Below are positions 1 to 9,670 of a stretch of 64,000 nucleotides of DNA, one piece after another. A program made the translations under genes and the position numbers. The stretch covers positions 330,022 to 394,021 of the forward strand of contig NZ_JAPFRD010000005.1 in assembly GCF_026183695.1 (NCBI RefSeq). Direction: 5' to 3'. Source of the DNA: Alteromonas aquimaris (GTDB taxonomy: Bacteria; Pseudomonadota; Gammaproteobacteria; Enterobacterales; Alteromonadaceae). The notes under the pieces were generated by a model, which saw only the letters and a program-made list of their open reading frames with translations, was not told the origin of the DNA and did no database searches. The first letter of the stretch is position 1. Every line of letters begins with the position of its first letter.

Positions 1-1
1 T

Positions 2-78
2 TGGCTCCCCCTCCCCGACTCGAACGGGGGACCTGCGGATTAACAGTCCGTCGCTCTAACCAACTGAGCTAAGGGGGA
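2..78 (-). tRNA. tRNA-Asn (anticodon GTT)
   Basis: Read on the minus strand this is a complete 77-nt cloverleaf that ends in an encoded CCA. The acceptor arm pairs TCCCCCT with AGGGGGA. The D-loop sequence AGCTCAGTTGGTTAGAGC and the T-arm with GTTCGAGTC are canonical. The anticodon loop reads CTGTTAA, giving anticodon GTT for asparagine. The gene touches the left edge of the window, so its promoter lies at higher coordinates, in the 79-1102 gap, and further tRNA genes could lie outside to the left. Confidence 0.95.
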
Positions 79-358
79 CCGGCTTTTCAACGGAGGCGAA
101 TATTAATGACGTCACATGCTGCTGTCAATAACATTCAACATATTTTCTTATCTATTTTTCAAAAAGTCTATTTTTGATGGTTTATTGCACAAAGCGCCAA
201 TAACCCCTCAAAAATATATGTTTGCTCATTCGTGAGAGACCAAATGAGTGGAGGAAAAATAATAATTCGCAGAGTGCGAAAGTCAGATCTTATGCAAGTT
301 TTTTTTTATAACAAAAAACGCTTAAAAAATTCGTTTAAGCTATAAAAACGTTATTGAC

Positions 359-378
359 TACTGTCTATATGTCCAGTT
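359..378 (+). promoter_or_regulatory. Candidate LexA (SOS) box
   Basis: TACTGT, then CTATATGT, then CCAGTT. This matches the gammaproteobacterial LexA consensus (TACTGT-N8-ACAGTA, AT-rich centre) at 16 of 20 positions by eye. The CCAG right half is the same variant I recall for the E. coli uvrB SOS box. A TTGACT -35-like hexamer overlaps its left edge at 354-359. It lies about 725 bp before the MATE start, in the orientation that would serve MATE-uvrB. Function is inferred. Confidence 0.5.
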
Positions 379-481
379 TTTCGAAATAGTGTCGCCCAAA
401 TTGCCAGTACACAAGGTTAGTCTTTACTTACACGATCTCATTAGGATCCTGTAAAAAATGCCGCCACCATTGGGGTTTGCG

Positions 482-510
482 TAGTTATCCACTATTTCTG
501 TGGATAACTA
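482..510. promoter_or_regulatory. Perfect inverted repeat containing two DnaA boxes
   Basis: An 11-bp arm (TAGTTATCCAC, 482-492) is repeated exactly in inverted orientation (500-510) around a 7-bp spacer. The right arm contains a perfect DnaA box, TTATCCACA, on the minus strand (499-507). The left arm contains an 8/9 match on the plus strand (485-493). GATC sites flank it. DnaA boxes are known in the E. coli uvrB regulatory region, so a role in controlling the downstream operon is plausible; a DnaA-titration role is the alternative. Confidence 0.45.
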
Positions 511-1102
511 TGTTAATAAACAAATATATCGTTGCGAAATTATGGACGATCTAGCGCCTGGATCCCTTTGCATTACAAAGAAGTAATTCTTTAAAGTCAT
601 TTAAATCAATTATTTATGTTGTATTTATGGCTTGTTTCTGAAACTCACATAATTTAATGTTTTACAGCTGACAACTTGTGTGTTATTTGCCAAACTGGTT
701 GATCTCCGATAGCCTGATTTTTAGCAAGTGTGTAAATATTACAGGCTAACATTACATTTTTTTAACATTAAAGGTTGATTTGTAAACACCCTATAACCTT
801 AAATTTTCTAAGTTATTATTAACCTGGTTCACGGGGGTGTTACCAATTAGCGCCACTCTTTAAAGTATTTGATCGGGGCTGTTTAATAAAGGACATACAG
901 GCATCTCTGATAACCAAAAAAACGATTCTGGGATAAATCGGCTGAGTAGGGGGTTTTTGTACATCTTATTTATATTTAATAAAAATGTTAGCAGTTGTCT
1001 TAGTTTGTCCGTAGACTGATCCCAACAATCCGCCGTGATCAAAGATCAACCTAGCGAGGCCGCGCCTTCATCCTCATAGTACAATTCAGACGAGAAAACG
1101 AG

Positions 1103-2485
1103 TTGACCGTGACAGCTACAGCATCAAGTTCTACCAACCTTACCGAAGGTAAAATTCAAACCACCTTATATCGTATGACTGTGCCGATGATAATCGGTAT
1201 GATCATGATGATGAGTTTCAGCTTAATAGATACGTTCTTTGTCAGTTTGTTAGGCACTGAGCAACTTGCAGCAATTAGCTTCACCTTCCCCGTCACGTTT
1301 ACCGTAATCAGTTTGAATATTGGCCTGGGCATTGGTACATCAGCAGTAATAGGTAAGTTACAGGGAAGGGGAGATCCTGAAACTGCCCGTTTCCGAGCGA
1401 CTGGGGCAATGATGTTATCTGTATTGCTGGTTGGAATACTCGCTTTAATAGGTATGTTTACTATTACCCCGGTCTTCAGTTTATTAAATGCATCCTCTGA
1501 ATTGCTGCCCTATATTTCTGAATACATGTCTATCTGGTATCTATCGAGCTTGTTTCTTGCCTTACCTATGGTAGGCAATAGCGTGCTAAGAGCGTGTGGT
1601 GACACACGCACGCCCAGCATTATTATGGCGGCCGGCGGTTTTTTAAATGCTGCATTGGATCCCTTGCTTATTTTTGGCTGGGGCCCTATCCCCGCAATGG
1701 GGATACAAGGGGCGGCTGTGGCCACTTTAATTGCCTGGTCAGTGGGGGCTGCGTGGATTATTTACTTGCTGGCAATTAAACGTAATCTGATGCTGCCGCG
1801 CCTACTTACCCTACCCGAGCTCATCGAAAACAGTCGCGATGTGCTGCGTATCGGTTTCCCAGCAGCTGGGGCAAATATGCTTACTCCCATAGCAGGGGGC
1901 GTGATGACTGCAGTGGTGGCAACTTATGGTGCAGAGGCTGTGGCTGCCTGGGGCGTAGGACATAGGCTTGAATCTATTGCCAGCATTATTATCCTATCAT
2001 TATCCATGACGTTACCCCCGTTTATAAGTCAGAATGTAGGCGCAGATAAATTCAATCGGGTTGAGCAGGCTTATAAACTTACTTTAAAGTTTATTATGCT
2101 TTGGCAGTTATTCATTTTTATTATGCTTTGGGCGATGTCTGGACTGATTGCAGAAGTCTTTGCCAAAGAAGCGGAAGTCGCAGATTTAATAAAACTATTT
2201 TTAGCGATTGTGCCATTAGGCTATGGCTTGCAAGGCGTAATCATTTTGACCAACTCCTCTTTTAATGCAATGCATCAGCCAATGACTGCACTCGTGCTTA
2301 GTGTCATCCGTCTGTTTGTCTTCTTCGTACCCATCTCCTATTTAGGAAGTATTTTATATGGATTGGAAGGACTATTCTGGGGAACGGTAGTGGCAAATTT
2401 ATTGATGGGAGCATTATCTTATTACTGGTTTACAAGAGAAATACAGCAGTTTCGTGAGGAATTCGAGGAATTAAAACCGCTATGA
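1103..2485 (+). CDS. MATE family efflux transporter
   Basis: A 460-residue multidrug and toxin extrusion exporter of the inner membrane, expected to expel cationic or toxic compounds using a Na+ or H+ gradient. The sequence shows about twelve hydrophobic segments in two similar halves, the usual MATE length, and a half-repeat glycine/proline pattern (PMIIGMIMM near residue 28; [10 protein letters not shown] near residue 252). The start is TTG at 1103 with a weak upstream GAGAAA; a GTG at 1109 is in frame and equally possible. The stop overlaps the uvrB start by 4 nt (ATGA), so the two are probably translated from one mRNA. The substrate cannot be told from sequence. Confidence 0.9.
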   Translation: MTVTATASSSTNLTEGKIQTTLYRMTVPMIIGMIMMMSFSLIDTFFVSLLGTEQLAAISFTFPVTFTVISLNIGLGIGTSAVIGKLQGRGDPETARFRATGAMMLSVLLVGILALIGMFTITPVFSLLNASSELLPYISEYMSIWYLSSLFLALPMVGNSVLRACGDTRTPSIIMAAGGFLNAALDPLLIFGWGPIPAMGIQGAAVATLIAWSVGAAWIIYLLAIKRNLMLPRLLTLPELIENSRDVLRIGFPAAGANMLTPIAGGVMTAVVATYGAEAVAAWGVGHRLESIASIIILSLSMTLPPFISQNVGADKFNRVEQAYKLTLKFIMLWQLFIFIMLWAMSGLIAEVFAKEAEVADLIKLFLAIVPLGYGLQGVIILTNSSFNAMHQPMTALVLSVIRLFVFFVPISYLGSILYGLEGLFWGTVVANLLMGALSYYWFTREIQQFREEFEELKPL

Positions 2486-4497
2486 GTAAAGGTTTCGAGC
2501 TAGTATCACAATACAAACCAGCGGGGGATCAGCCAAAAGCGATCGGCGAATTGGTCGACGGACTTGAGAGTGGGCTGGCTAGCCAGACTCTTCTAGGGGT
2601 GACCGGCTCAGGGAAAACATTTACCATGGCCAACGTGATCCAACAGGTTCAGCGTCCCACTCTTATACTTGCCCACAATAAAACGTTGGCGGCACAGCTT
2701 TACGGCGAAATGAAAGAGTTTTTCCCTAATAATGCGGTTGAATATTTCGTTTCGTATTACGATTATTATCAGCCAGAAGCTTATGTCCCTAGCACCGATA
2801 CCTTTATTGAAAAAGATGCCTCAATAAATGACCACATTGAGCAAATGCGTTTATCCGCCACTAAAGCACTGATGGAACGACGCGATGTAGTAATTGTCGC
2901 CAGTGTCTCCGCCATATATGGTTTAGGCGATCCTGAATCCTATATGAAAATGTTATTACATTTGCGCCAGGGGGATATTGTTAACCAGCGGGATATTTTG
3001 CGCCGGTTGGCAGAATTACAATATAAACGGAATGATTTGGCCTTCGAACGAGGCTCGTTCAGGGTGAGGGGAGATGTCATCGATATCTTCCCTGCAGATT
3101 CAGAAAAACAAGCTGTTCGGGTTGAGCTGTTCGATGAAGAAATTGAAAAAATCAGTCTGTTTGATCCGCTGACAGGCGCCGTTGAGAAGTCTGTTGTGAG
3201 AACCACCGTTTTCCCTAAAACACACTACGTTACCCCGCGAGACAAAATTCTTAGTGCAATTGACCGCATCAAGGAAGAGTTAAAAGATCGCAAGGAACAG
3301 CTCAAGTCAGTCAATAAGCTGCTTGAGGAACAAAGGATCTCCCAACGCACTCAATTTGATATAGAAATGATGTTAGAGCTGGGGTATTGCTCAGGGATCG
3401 AAAATTATTCTCGCTATCTTTCGGGCAGGGCACCAGGCGAGCCGCCACCCACTTTAATCGACTATTTTCCTGCAGACGGGTTGTTATTTATCGATGAATC
3501 TCACGTTACCGTTTCCCAGATTGGCGCCATGTACAAAGGGGATCGCTCACGTAAAGAAACTTTAGTGGAATACGGTTTCAGGCTACCCTCTGCATTGGAC
3601 AACAGACCCTTAAAATTCGAAGAGTTTGAACATATATCTCCGCAAACTATCTATGTATCCGCCACCCCAGGTAAGTATGAGTTGGAAAAATGTGGTGGAG
3701 ATGTGGTAGAGCAGGTAGTGCGACCCACAGGCTTATTGGATCCTGAAATTGAAATTCGCCCGGTCGCCACACAGGTGGATGATGTTCTCTCTGAAATTCA
3801 GCAGCGCGTCAAGGTAGATGAAAGAGTACTTATTACTACGCTGACAAAACGCATGGCGGAAGACCTGAGTGAATATTTAAATGAGCACGGGGTACGTGTG
3901 CGTTACCTGCATTCTGATATTGATACCGTTGAGCGTATTGAGATCATTCGGGATTTGCGGTTAGGAAAATTTGATGTGCTGGTAGGCATTAACCTATTAC
4001 GCGAAGGTTTGGATATGCCGGAGGTGTCGCTGGTGGCCATCTTAGATGCTGACAAAGAAGGATTCTTAAGAGCAGAGCGTTCATTAATTCAAACGATCGG
4101 TAGAGCGGCACGTCATATCAATGGTAAAGCCATTATGTACGCTGACAGAATTACCGACTCGATGAAGAGGGCCATGGACGAAACCGATCGTCGCCGCGAA
4201 AAACAACGCGCTTACAATCAAAAACACAACTTGACGCCACAGCGATTGAACAAGCCCATCACCGATATAATGGATGTGGGCGACTCGGCCCATCCGGCCG
4301 CGGGTAAAGTAAAATTACGTAAAGTTGCAGAAAAGCGAAAAGCTCAATCTTATGCCAGTGCGACAGAGATAATGGCGCAAATAAGCGCGCTGGAAAAACA
4401 GATGTTTGAATGTGCAAGAGAACTTGAGTTTGAAAAAGCCGCTTCGTTGAGAGACGACATTGAAGCGCTAAGGAAGCAAGTTGTTGCGTTGTCTTAA
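2482..4497 (+). CDS. uvrB: Excinuclease ABC subunit UvrB
   Basis: UvrB is the central damage-verifying helicase-like subunit of bacterial nucleotide excision repair. It receives DNA from UvrA, opens the strand around the lesion and recruits UvrC. The 671-residue product has the usual family length. Visible features are Walker A GVTGSGKT (39-46), the aromatic beta-hairpin region [16 protein letters not shown] that clamps DNA, the DESH Walker B motif (338-341), the helicase C-terminal motifs including QTIGRAARH, and a C-terminal UVR coiled coil ([14 protein letters not shown]) for contact with UvrC. It starts by ATGA overlap inside the MATE gene, an uncommon partner. SOS control is possible through the LexA-like box at 359-378, though an internal promoter in the MATE gene cannot be excluded. 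Confidence 0.98.
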   Translation: MSKGFELVSQYKPAGDQPKAIGELVDGLESGLASQTLLGVTGSGKTFTMANVIQQVQRPTLILAHNKTLAAQLYGEMKEFFPNNAVEYFVSYYDYYQPEAYVPSTDTFIEKDASINDHIEQMRLSATKALMERRDVVIVASVSAIYGLGDPESYMKMLLHLRQGDIVNQRDILRRLAELQYKRNDLAFERGSFRVRGDVIDIFPADSEKQAVRVELFDEEIEKISLFDPLTGAVEKSVVRTTVFPKTHYVTPRDKILSAIDRIKEELKDRKEQLKSVNKLLEEQRISQRTQFDIEMMLELGYCSGIENYSRYLSGRAPGEPPPTLIDYFPADGLLFIDESHVTVSQIGAMYKGDRSRKETLVEYGFRLPSALDNRPLKFEEFEHISPQTIYVSATPGKYELEKCGGDVVEQVVRPTGLLDPEIEIRPVATQVDDVLSEIQQRVKVDERVLITTLTKRMAEDLSEYLNEHGVRVRYLHSDIDTVERIEIIRDLRLGKFDVLVGINLLREGLDMPEVSLVAILDADKEGFLRAERSLIQTIGRAARHINGKAIMYADRITDSMKRAMDETDRRREKQRAYNQKHNLTPQRLNKPITDIMDVGDSAHPAAGKVKLRKVAEKRKAQSYASATEIMAQISALEKQMFECARELEFEKAASLRDDIEALRKQVVALS

Positions 4498-4581
4498 AAA
4501 ATTAGCATTGTAATCCGATAAACAGTCGCCTAATATGGTGTTATAAGTATCCATAACTATACCTATAAAAATGGTGCATTC

Positions 4582-5511
4582 ATGTTAAATCGATTACAAG
4601 AGTCAGACATTAAGCTACTGCGTGTGTTTTATGCGGTTGCCAGTTGTAACGGATTTACAGCGGCTGAGCCTGTATTACGTATGCAGCGTCCTAACATCAG
4701 TGCGGCAATCAAAAAGTTAGAGGAACGTCTGGACCTGGTTCTCTGTCATCGTGGTCGCGGTGGTTTCCAGATGACCAAAGAAGGCGAGGTCGTATTTCAA
4801 GAAACCAAACGTATCTTTAATGCGTTTGATAATTTCGTTTTCAACCTTAAATCGCTTCATGATGACTATTCTGGTCATATTACATTAGTGCTGATGGCTG
4901 GATTGCCCTTATCAATGCATTTGGCCGTCAGTAAAGCCGTCAAAAGTACCATGAAAAAGTTTGATGACATTCATGTGAATATTCAAACGCGATTATACAA
5001 TGAAGTCGAACATGTGGCCTTGTCGGGTGAATGTCACTTAGTCGTGTCTACCTATGATATGGTGAAACCTGAGTCGGTCACTTTCCATCCGATAGGGGTA
5101 GAGTGCCAGGGCAGACTTTATTGTGCGCCCACTCATGAGTTAGCCAAATATCGTGACATTGAATCGTTACCAGAGAAAGTGAAAATTGAAGATTATCCGG
5201 CCATCGGGATTTCCGGCTTGTCTTCAGCTAACTATATCGAGGATGAACGCCGCCTGGCTATTCAGACTTTCTCTGATTCCTACGACGCGGTAATGTCTGC
5301 CATTATGACAGGGGAATATGTAGGTTTACTGCCCGATTACATGGCTAAAGAGCAGGGAGCCAGCTTAGGTTTGGTGCCCATTGCGCGGGGGAGTCTATTT
5401 AACTTTTCTCATGAACTGTTCGTGATGAACGGTAAAAATACGCGCCTTAATCCGGTATTACGACACTGCATAAAAGAATTAGCTTACTTTATCGCTGAAA
5501 GCCAGAAATAG
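4582..5511 (+). CDS. LysR family transcriptional regulator
   Basis: A 309-residue LysR-type regulator. The N-terminal winged helix-turn-helix (about residues 8-66) contains the typical VASCNGFTAAEPVLRMQRPN and SAAIKKLEERL segments, followed by the linker helix and an effector-binding domain of the periplasmic-binding-protein fold (about 95-300). It stands alone, with an 84-bp gap after uvrB and a strong hairpin after its stop, so it is probably a single transcription unit. No divergent target gene adjoins it, so the regulon and ligand are unknown. The ribosome site ahead of the ATG is weak, but no better start is seen. Confidence 0.9.
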   Translation: MLNRLQESDIKLLRVFYAVASCNGFTAAEPVLRMQRPNISAAIKKLEERLDLVLCHRGRGGFQMTKEGEVVFQETKRIFNAFDNFVFNLKSLHDDYSGHITLVLMAGLPLSMHLAVSKAVKSTMKKFDDIHVNIQTRLYNEVEHVALSGECHLVVSTYDMVKPESVTFHPIGVECQGRLYCAPTHELAKYRDIESLPEKVKIEDYPAIGISGLSSANYIEDERRLAIQTFSDSYDAVMSAIMTGEYVGLLPDYMAKEQGASLGLVPIARGSLFNFSHELFVMNGKNTRLNPVLRHCIKELAYFIAESQK

Positions 5512-5520
5512 TTGAACCAG

Positions 5521-5546
5521 ACAGGGGCACGTCAGAGTGCCCCTGT
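5521..5546. terminator. Bidirectional hairpin between lysR and queC
   Basis: A perfect 10-bp stem (ACAGGGGCAC at 5521-5530 with GTGCCCCTGT at 5537-5546) closes a 6-nt loop. It sits between convergent gene ends. The following T-tract is poor on both sides, so termination is likely but may be imperfect. Confidence 0.65.
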
Positions 5547-5549
5547 TAA

Positions 5550-6206
5550 TTATTCATATTCCAGTGGATCCACAGCCTCGTTTTCTTTAAACGCTTCCAG
5601 TCTTTCTTGGCATGCACCACACTTGCCACAGGCTTTTTCCCGCCCGTTATAGCACGTCCAGGTGTACTGGTAATCCAAACCCATTCGTAGGCCATCAGTC
5701 AATATGTCCGTTTTGCTGTGATGCAGGTATGGGGTAACCACGTCTACCTTTTCATAGTTTGCTATGGCACACACCTCTTTCATCTTTTGCACAAATTCAG
5801 GACGGCAATCAGGATAAATGGCATGATCCCCTGAATGGGCACCGTAATACACTGCGTTTGCCTTTTGACTTACCGCATAGCCTACCGCGAGGGAAATCAG
5901 TATCATATTGCGGTTAGGCACAACAGTTTGCTGCATACTGGGCTCTTCATAATGCCCTTCAGGTACGTCTATGTCATCTGTCAGTGCAGAACCACCTACA
6001 AGGCTGTTTATCGCGCTGATGTCGACAATTTTATGGGGTACTGCGAGCATTTCACAGGCGCGTTTAGCATAATCCAGTTCCTTTTTATGTCGCTGGCCGT
6101 AGTTAAATGACAGCGCAACAGGTTGCTTACCATCCAGGATCGCTTTATTTAACACGGTAAAAGAATCCATACCGCCAGAGTAAATGACTATAACTTTTTC
6201 GGTCAT
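5550..6206 (-). CDS. queC: 7-cyano-7-deazaguanine synthase QueC
   Basis: QueC converts 7-carboxy-7-deazaguanine to preQ0 with ATP and ammonia, a step in queuosine tRNA-modification synthesis. The 218-residue protein has the PP-loop ATP-pyrophosphatase motif SGGMDS (10-15) and the C-terminal zinc cluster [15 protein letters not shown] with four cysteines. The length fits the family (about 220-235). It is transcribed divergently from queE, the preceding enzyme of the pathway, across a 107-bp gap that must hold both promoters. No queD or queF is in the window. Confidence 0.97.
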   Translation of the reverse strand: MTEKVIVIYSGGMDSFTVLNKAILDGKQPVALSFNYGQRHKKELDYAKRACEMLAVPHKIVDISAINSLVGGSALTDDIDVPEGHYEEPSMQQTVVPNRNMILISLAVGYAVSQKANAVYYGAHSGDHAIYPDCRPEFVQKMKEVCAIANYEKVDVVTPYLHHSKTDILTDGLRMGLDYQYTWTCYNGREKACGKCGACQERLEAFKENEAVDPLEYE

Positions 6207-6313
6207 ATTATTTAATTGTGAGAAATTGTAGCCGAATTTTAGGTGATTCTTGCTAAAATCCCAACTGTAGAAAACACATTAGTAGTTATAGAATCATCGT
6301 AGGAGCGTAGAAC

Positions 6314-6994
6314 TTGTCAGCCACGCAGTTAAAAATAAATGAAATGTTTGAAACCATACAAGGGGAGGGGGTGCATACCGGTGTGCCTTCAATCTTCGTG
6401 AGGTTGCAGGGTTGTCCCGTTGGATGCCCCTGGTGCGATACTAAACACACGTGGACACTGGATGATGCCTTTTTAACTTCCGCGAGTGCTGTGTTGCAAA
6501 AACAGCAGGAGTCAGAACATTTTTTTAATGCAGATGAACATGAGTTGCTTTCATTATTTTCCCATCGAGGTTATCAGGCAAGGCATGTGGTCATTACCGG
6601 TGGTGAACCCTGTATGTATGACTTGTTACCGTTGACCACGCTGCTGCACGAACAAGGTTTTACTACGCAAATCGAAACGAGTGGTACCTACGAAGTGAAG
6701 TGCCATGAGGCTACCTGGGTGACAGTTTCGCCTAAGGTCGACATGAAAGGAGGCCTGCCAATTCTTGATTCGGCTATGATGCGAGCCAATGAAATTAAAC
6801 ATCCTGTCGCCATGCAAAAGCATATCGATGAATTGGATAAATTGCTGCAACGATTAGGTGACAGTAAACCTGAGCATATTTGTCTGCAACCCATCAGTCA
6901 GCAACAGCGAGCAACTGACTTGGCAATCAAAACTTGTATCCAGCGGAACTGGCGTTTATCGTTACAAACGCACAAGTATATTGGAATTGAATAA
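6314..6994 (+). CDS. queE: 7-carboxy-7-deazaguanine synthase QueE
   Basis: QueE is a radical-SAM enzyme that contracts 6-carboxy-tetrahydropterin to 7-carboxy-7-deazaguanine in preQ0/queuosine synthesis. The 226-residue product shows NEMFETIQGEG, the cluster-binding cysteines C34-X3-C38-X2-C41 (GCPVGCPWCD) and the SAM-binding TGGEPC segment. The start is a TTG at 6314. It is supported by a good AGGAG at 6301-6305 with 8-nt spacing and by alignment with the E. coli N-terminus as I remember it. A binding-like gene follows closely. Confidence 0.96.
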   Translation: MSATQLKINEMFETIQGEGVHTGVPSIFVRLQGCPVGCPWCDTKHTWTLDDAFLTSASAVLQKQQESEHFFNADEHELLSLFSHRGYQARHVVITGGEPCMYDLLPLTTLLHEQGFTTQIETSGTYEVKCHEATWVTVSPKVDMKGGLPILDSAMMRANEIKHPVAMQKHIDELDKLLQRLGDSKPEHICLQPISQQQRATDLAIKTCIQRNWRLSLQTHKYIGIE

Positions 6995-7018
6995 TCAATG
7001 ATGGCACTCAGGAATGAT

Positions 7019-7906
7019 ATGAGACCTAACATAAACAAGTTTATAAGTTGTATTATTTTATGTTTGTTGCCAATAACCGCCTTATCGGCAACTTGGTCTT
7101 TGACCTATCCTCGGCCAATTGAGGAAGGTGATCTGCGCGATGAATATCCACTTGCTCTGCTCACGTTGGCCTTGGAGAAAACGGGAGTTAAGTACAGTTT
7201 ATTGCCCTCAGAGCGAATTTTATTGCAAGGTAAGGCGTTGCGGCAGTTAAAAGAAAATCGTGAAATAAACGTGATGTGGAGTATGACCGACACACAGCGT
7301 GAAAAGGACTTATTGCCAATTAGAATTCCCATTGGTAAAGGGCTGATTGGCTGGCGAGTCTTTTTAATTAGCAAAACGGCACAGGCACGCTTTAATGACG
7401 TTGCTACTGTTCAGGATTTAATTTCACTTGACCCGGTGCAAGGGGAGGATTGGCCAGACACCAAGATTTTACAAGCAAACGGTTTCAACGTAGTGACGGT
7501 AAAAGACCATAAGCGCGCATTCACTGCCGTGACAACTAATCGCGCTGACTTTTTCCCCCGCTCAGTTATTGAAGTACTGCAAGAACTTAAGACGCCCGCT
7601 ATTGCTAAAGAGCTGGCGGTAGAAGAAAAATTAGCGATCCACTATCCCACCGCATTCTACTTTTTTGTTAATAAAGGAAATACCACCCTGGCGCGATTAA
7701 TCGAAACAGGATTGCAACTCGCTATTGAGGATGGCTCTTTTGATGCGTTGTTCTTATCGTCTTATGAGGAAACATTAAGACAACTTGATCTTGATAGTCG
7801 TCGTGTATTTCATCTGGACAATCCCCTATTGCCAGAGCTGACTCCGATAGACGATAAAAAGTTGTGGTACTACCCTGAAACTAGTAAAGGAGCAGAAGTT
7901 AATTGA
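7019..7906 (+). CDS. Periplasmic substrate-binding-like protein (SBP family 3 fold)
   Basis: A secreted protein of about 295 residues with a signal peptide (KFISCIILCLLPITALSA) followed by a bilobed periplasmic-binding domain resembling extracellular solute-binding family 3. No transporter permease or ATPase is nearby, so it may be a sensor or orphan binding protein; the ligand is unknown. I prefer ATG 7019 because AGGA (7010-7013) precedes it by 5 nt and the signal peptide then starts normally (MRPNINK). An in-frame ATG at 6998, 3 nt after the queE stop, would add seven residues and has a poorer ribosome site. It probably shares the queE transcript. Confidence 0.8.
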   Translation: MRPNINKFISCIILCLLPITALSATWSLTYPRPIEEGDLRDEYPLALLTLALEKTGVKYSLLPSERILLQGKALRQLKENREINVMWSMTDTQREKDLLPIRIPIGKGLIGWRVFLISKTAQARFNDVATVQDLISLDPVQGEDWPDTKILQANGFNVVTVKDHKRAFTAVTTNRADFFPRSVIEVLQELKTPAIAKELAVEEKLAIHYPTAFYFFVNKGNTTLARLIETGLQLAIEDGSFDALFLSSYEETLRQLDLDSRRVFHLDNPLLPELTPIDDKKLWYYPETSKGAEVN

Positions 7907-7950
7907 AAGTAAAAAGTAAAAAGTAAAAAGTAAAAAGTAAAAAGTAAAAA
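7907..7950. repeat. 7-bp tandem repeat (six copies of AAGTAAA)
   Basis: Directly after the stop codon of the binding-protein gene the heptamer AAGTAAA is repeated six times without error (the GT steps fall at 7909, 7916, 7923, 7930, 7937 and 7944). On the minus strand it gives a T-rich TTTACTT array just beyond the asnB end. Such exact short arrays change copy number by replication slippage. Confidence 0.95.
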
Positions 7951-7961
7951 AAGGAACACAA

Positions 7962-7984
7962 AGGCAGCCTGTTAAGGTCTGCCT
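7962..7984 (-). terminator. Probable asnB terminator
   Basis: The stem AGGCAG (7962-7967) with CTGCCT (7979-7984) encloses an 11-nt loop. Read on the minus strand, after asnB, it is followed by a T-rich stretch that merges into the heptamer repeat. The stem is short, so confidence is moderate. Confidence 0.45.
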
Positions 7985-7999
7985 GCAAATTTTGGAACT

Positions 8000-9670
8000 T
8001 TAGATTGTCGTGCCGTGAACATCTTTCATTGAACGCCCTGAGGGATCGGCGTTCGCCTTAAAGCTCTCATCCCATTCCAGCGCTTCCACTGTGCTACAAG
8101 CAATAGATTTTCCGCCGGGAACACATTTCGCGGCACTTTCCTGGGGAAAATAACTTTCAAAGATAGTACGGTAGTAATACCCTTCTTTGGTGTCAGGAGT
8201 ATTAATTGGGAACCTGAAGGCTGCAGCAGCCAACTGCTGGTCGGACACTTCTGTGGCAACAAAATCACGGATAGAGTCGATCCAGGAATAGCCTACACCA
8301 TCGCCGAACTGCTCTTTCTGCCGCCATAACACTTCATCGGGCAAAATCTCCTGGCTATCAAATGCTTTGCGTAATATCCACTTTTCCATTTTTTCCGAAG
8401 AACACATTTTATCTTGAGGATTCAATCGCATAGCAACGTCGATAAAATTTTTGTCTAAAAAGGGGACGCGTGCTTCTACACCCCAGGCCGAAGTCGCTTT
8501 ATTCGCTCTGGCACAGTCAAACAGGTGTAAACGCGCTAATTTACGTACTGTTTCTTCATGAAATTCTTTTGCATTTGGGGCTTTATGGAAATACAAATAA
8601 CCTCCGAAAATCTCATCTGAACCTTCACCGGATAGCACCATTTTGATGCCCATCGCTTTGATTTTTCGGCTCATCAGGTACATCGGTGTGGCCGCCCGAA
8701 TGGTCGTGGTATCGTAGGTTTCCAAGTGATAAATTACGTCTCTGATGGCATCTAAACCTTCCTGCACCGTGAAGTGTATTTCGTGATGAACTGTACCGAT
8801 TTTATCCGCCACCTTACGCGCAGCCAGTAAGTCTGGGGCATCTTTAAGACCCACCGCGAAACTGTGCAAGCGTGGCCACCACGCTTGTGATTGGTCTTCA
8901 TCTTCCACCCGCTTAGCTGCATATTGAGCGGCAATGGCAGAAACAAGCGAAGAGTCCAGTCCACCAGATAATAGTACACCGTAAGGAACATCTGACATCA
9001 AATGGGTCTTGACTGCTTTTTCAAATGCCTGCTTTAATGCTGTTAAATCGGTCTGGTTATTTTTTACGGCGTCATATTGCATCCAATCGCGTGTGTAATA
9101 ACGTTTGAGATGGCCCTCTTTACTCCACAAATAGTGCCCTGGAGGAAATTCGCTTATAGTCTTACATATAGGAGCAAGGGCCTTCATTTCTGAAGCGACA
9201 TAGAAATTTCCGTGCTCATCGTATCCTGTATAAAGTGGGATTATTCCCATGTGATCACGCGCGATGAGATACGCATTCTGACTTTCATCGTAGAGAACAA
9301 ATGCGAACATGCCTTCAAGGGAATCGATGAAAGATGCCCCATTCTCCTGAAACAGTGGAAGGATGACTTCACAATCAGATTTTGTTTTAAAGGAATAAGG
9401 CTGGTGGAGTTTGGCTTCCAACACCTTGTGGTTATAAATTTCACCATTGACAGCTAATATCTTTTTACCATCCTGGCTGACTAAAGGTTGTGCACCATTA
9501 TCTACGTCGACTACCGCCAGTCGTTCATGACATAAGATGGTATTATTATTATTCCAGATACCTGACCAGTCAGGGCCGCGATGACGCAGCAACTTGGCTA
9601 AATCTAATGCCTGAGTACGTAGTTCAGATACATCGGTTTTTATATCCAGAATAGCGAAAATACCACACAT
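8000..9670 (-). CDS. asnB: Asparagine synthase B (glutamine-hydrolysing)
   Basis: AsnB makes asparagine from aspartate, ATP and glutamine-derived ammonia in the cytoplasm. The 556-residue protein is close to E. coli AsnB (554). The N-terminal nucleophile Cys2 (MCGIFAIL) and the class II amidotransferase motifs (RHRGPDWSG, NGEIYNH) are followed by the synthetase domain with the PP-loop LLSGGLDSSL and GEGSDEIFGGY. It is a single gene: a terminator-like hairpin lies downstream, and the upstream gap contains the terminator of the next gene. Confidence 0.97.
   Translation of the reverse strand: MCGIFAILDIKTDVSELRTQALDLAKLLRHRGPDWSGIWNNNNTILCHERLAVVDVDNGAQPLVSQDGKKILAVNGEIYNHKVLEAKLHQPYSFKTKSDCEVILPLFQENGASFIDSLEGMFAFVLYDESQNAYLIARDHMGIIPLYTGYDEHGNFYVASEMKALAPICKTISEFPPGHYLWSKEGHLKRYYTRDWMQYDAVKNNQTDLTALKQAFEKAVKTHLMSDVPYGVLLSGGLDSSLVSAIAAQYAAKRVEDEDQSQAWWPRLHSFAVGLKDAPDLLAARKVADKIGTVHHEIHFTVQEGLDAIRDVIYHLETYDTTTIRAATPMYLMSRKIKAMGIKMVLSGEGSDEIFGGYLYFHKAPNAKEFHEETVRKLARLHLFDCARANKATSAWGVEARVPFLDKNFIDVAMRLNPQDKMCSSEKMEKWILRKAFDSQEILPDEVLWRQKEQFGDGVGYSWIDSIRDFVATEVSDQQLAAAAFRFPINTPDTKEGYYYRTIFESYFPQESAAKCVPGGKSIACSTVEALEWDESFKANADPSGRSMKDVHGTTI

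Larger units (their letters stand above)
79..1102. other. 1-kb gene-free region upstream of the MATE-uvrB operon
   Basis: About 1 kb of AT-rich sequence with no convincing gene. It holds a LexA-type box (359-378), a DnaA-box inverted repeat (482-510), a 7-bp stem (320-326 with 334-340) and about ten GATC sites, four of them between 434 and 566. The only longer reading frame (minus strand, 860-1042) has no ribosome site or recognisable domain. The region must contain the tRNA-Asn promoter and the promoter of the MATE-uvrB operon. Confidence 0.6.

Noticed and set aside
430-570. Chromosome origin (oriC)
   Set aside because: Only two DnaA boxes and few GATC sites; mnmG, mioC and dnaA are absent. 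Kept only as a DnaA-box site.
860-1042. 60-residue frame on the minus strand in the uvrB upstream gap
   Set aside because: No ribosome site, no domain, AT-rich, and it overlaps a likely promoter and leader region.
2-1102. tRNA-Asn as an attachment site of an integrated island
   Set aside because: No integrase or direct repeat of the tRNA end was seen; the genes beyond are core repair genes.
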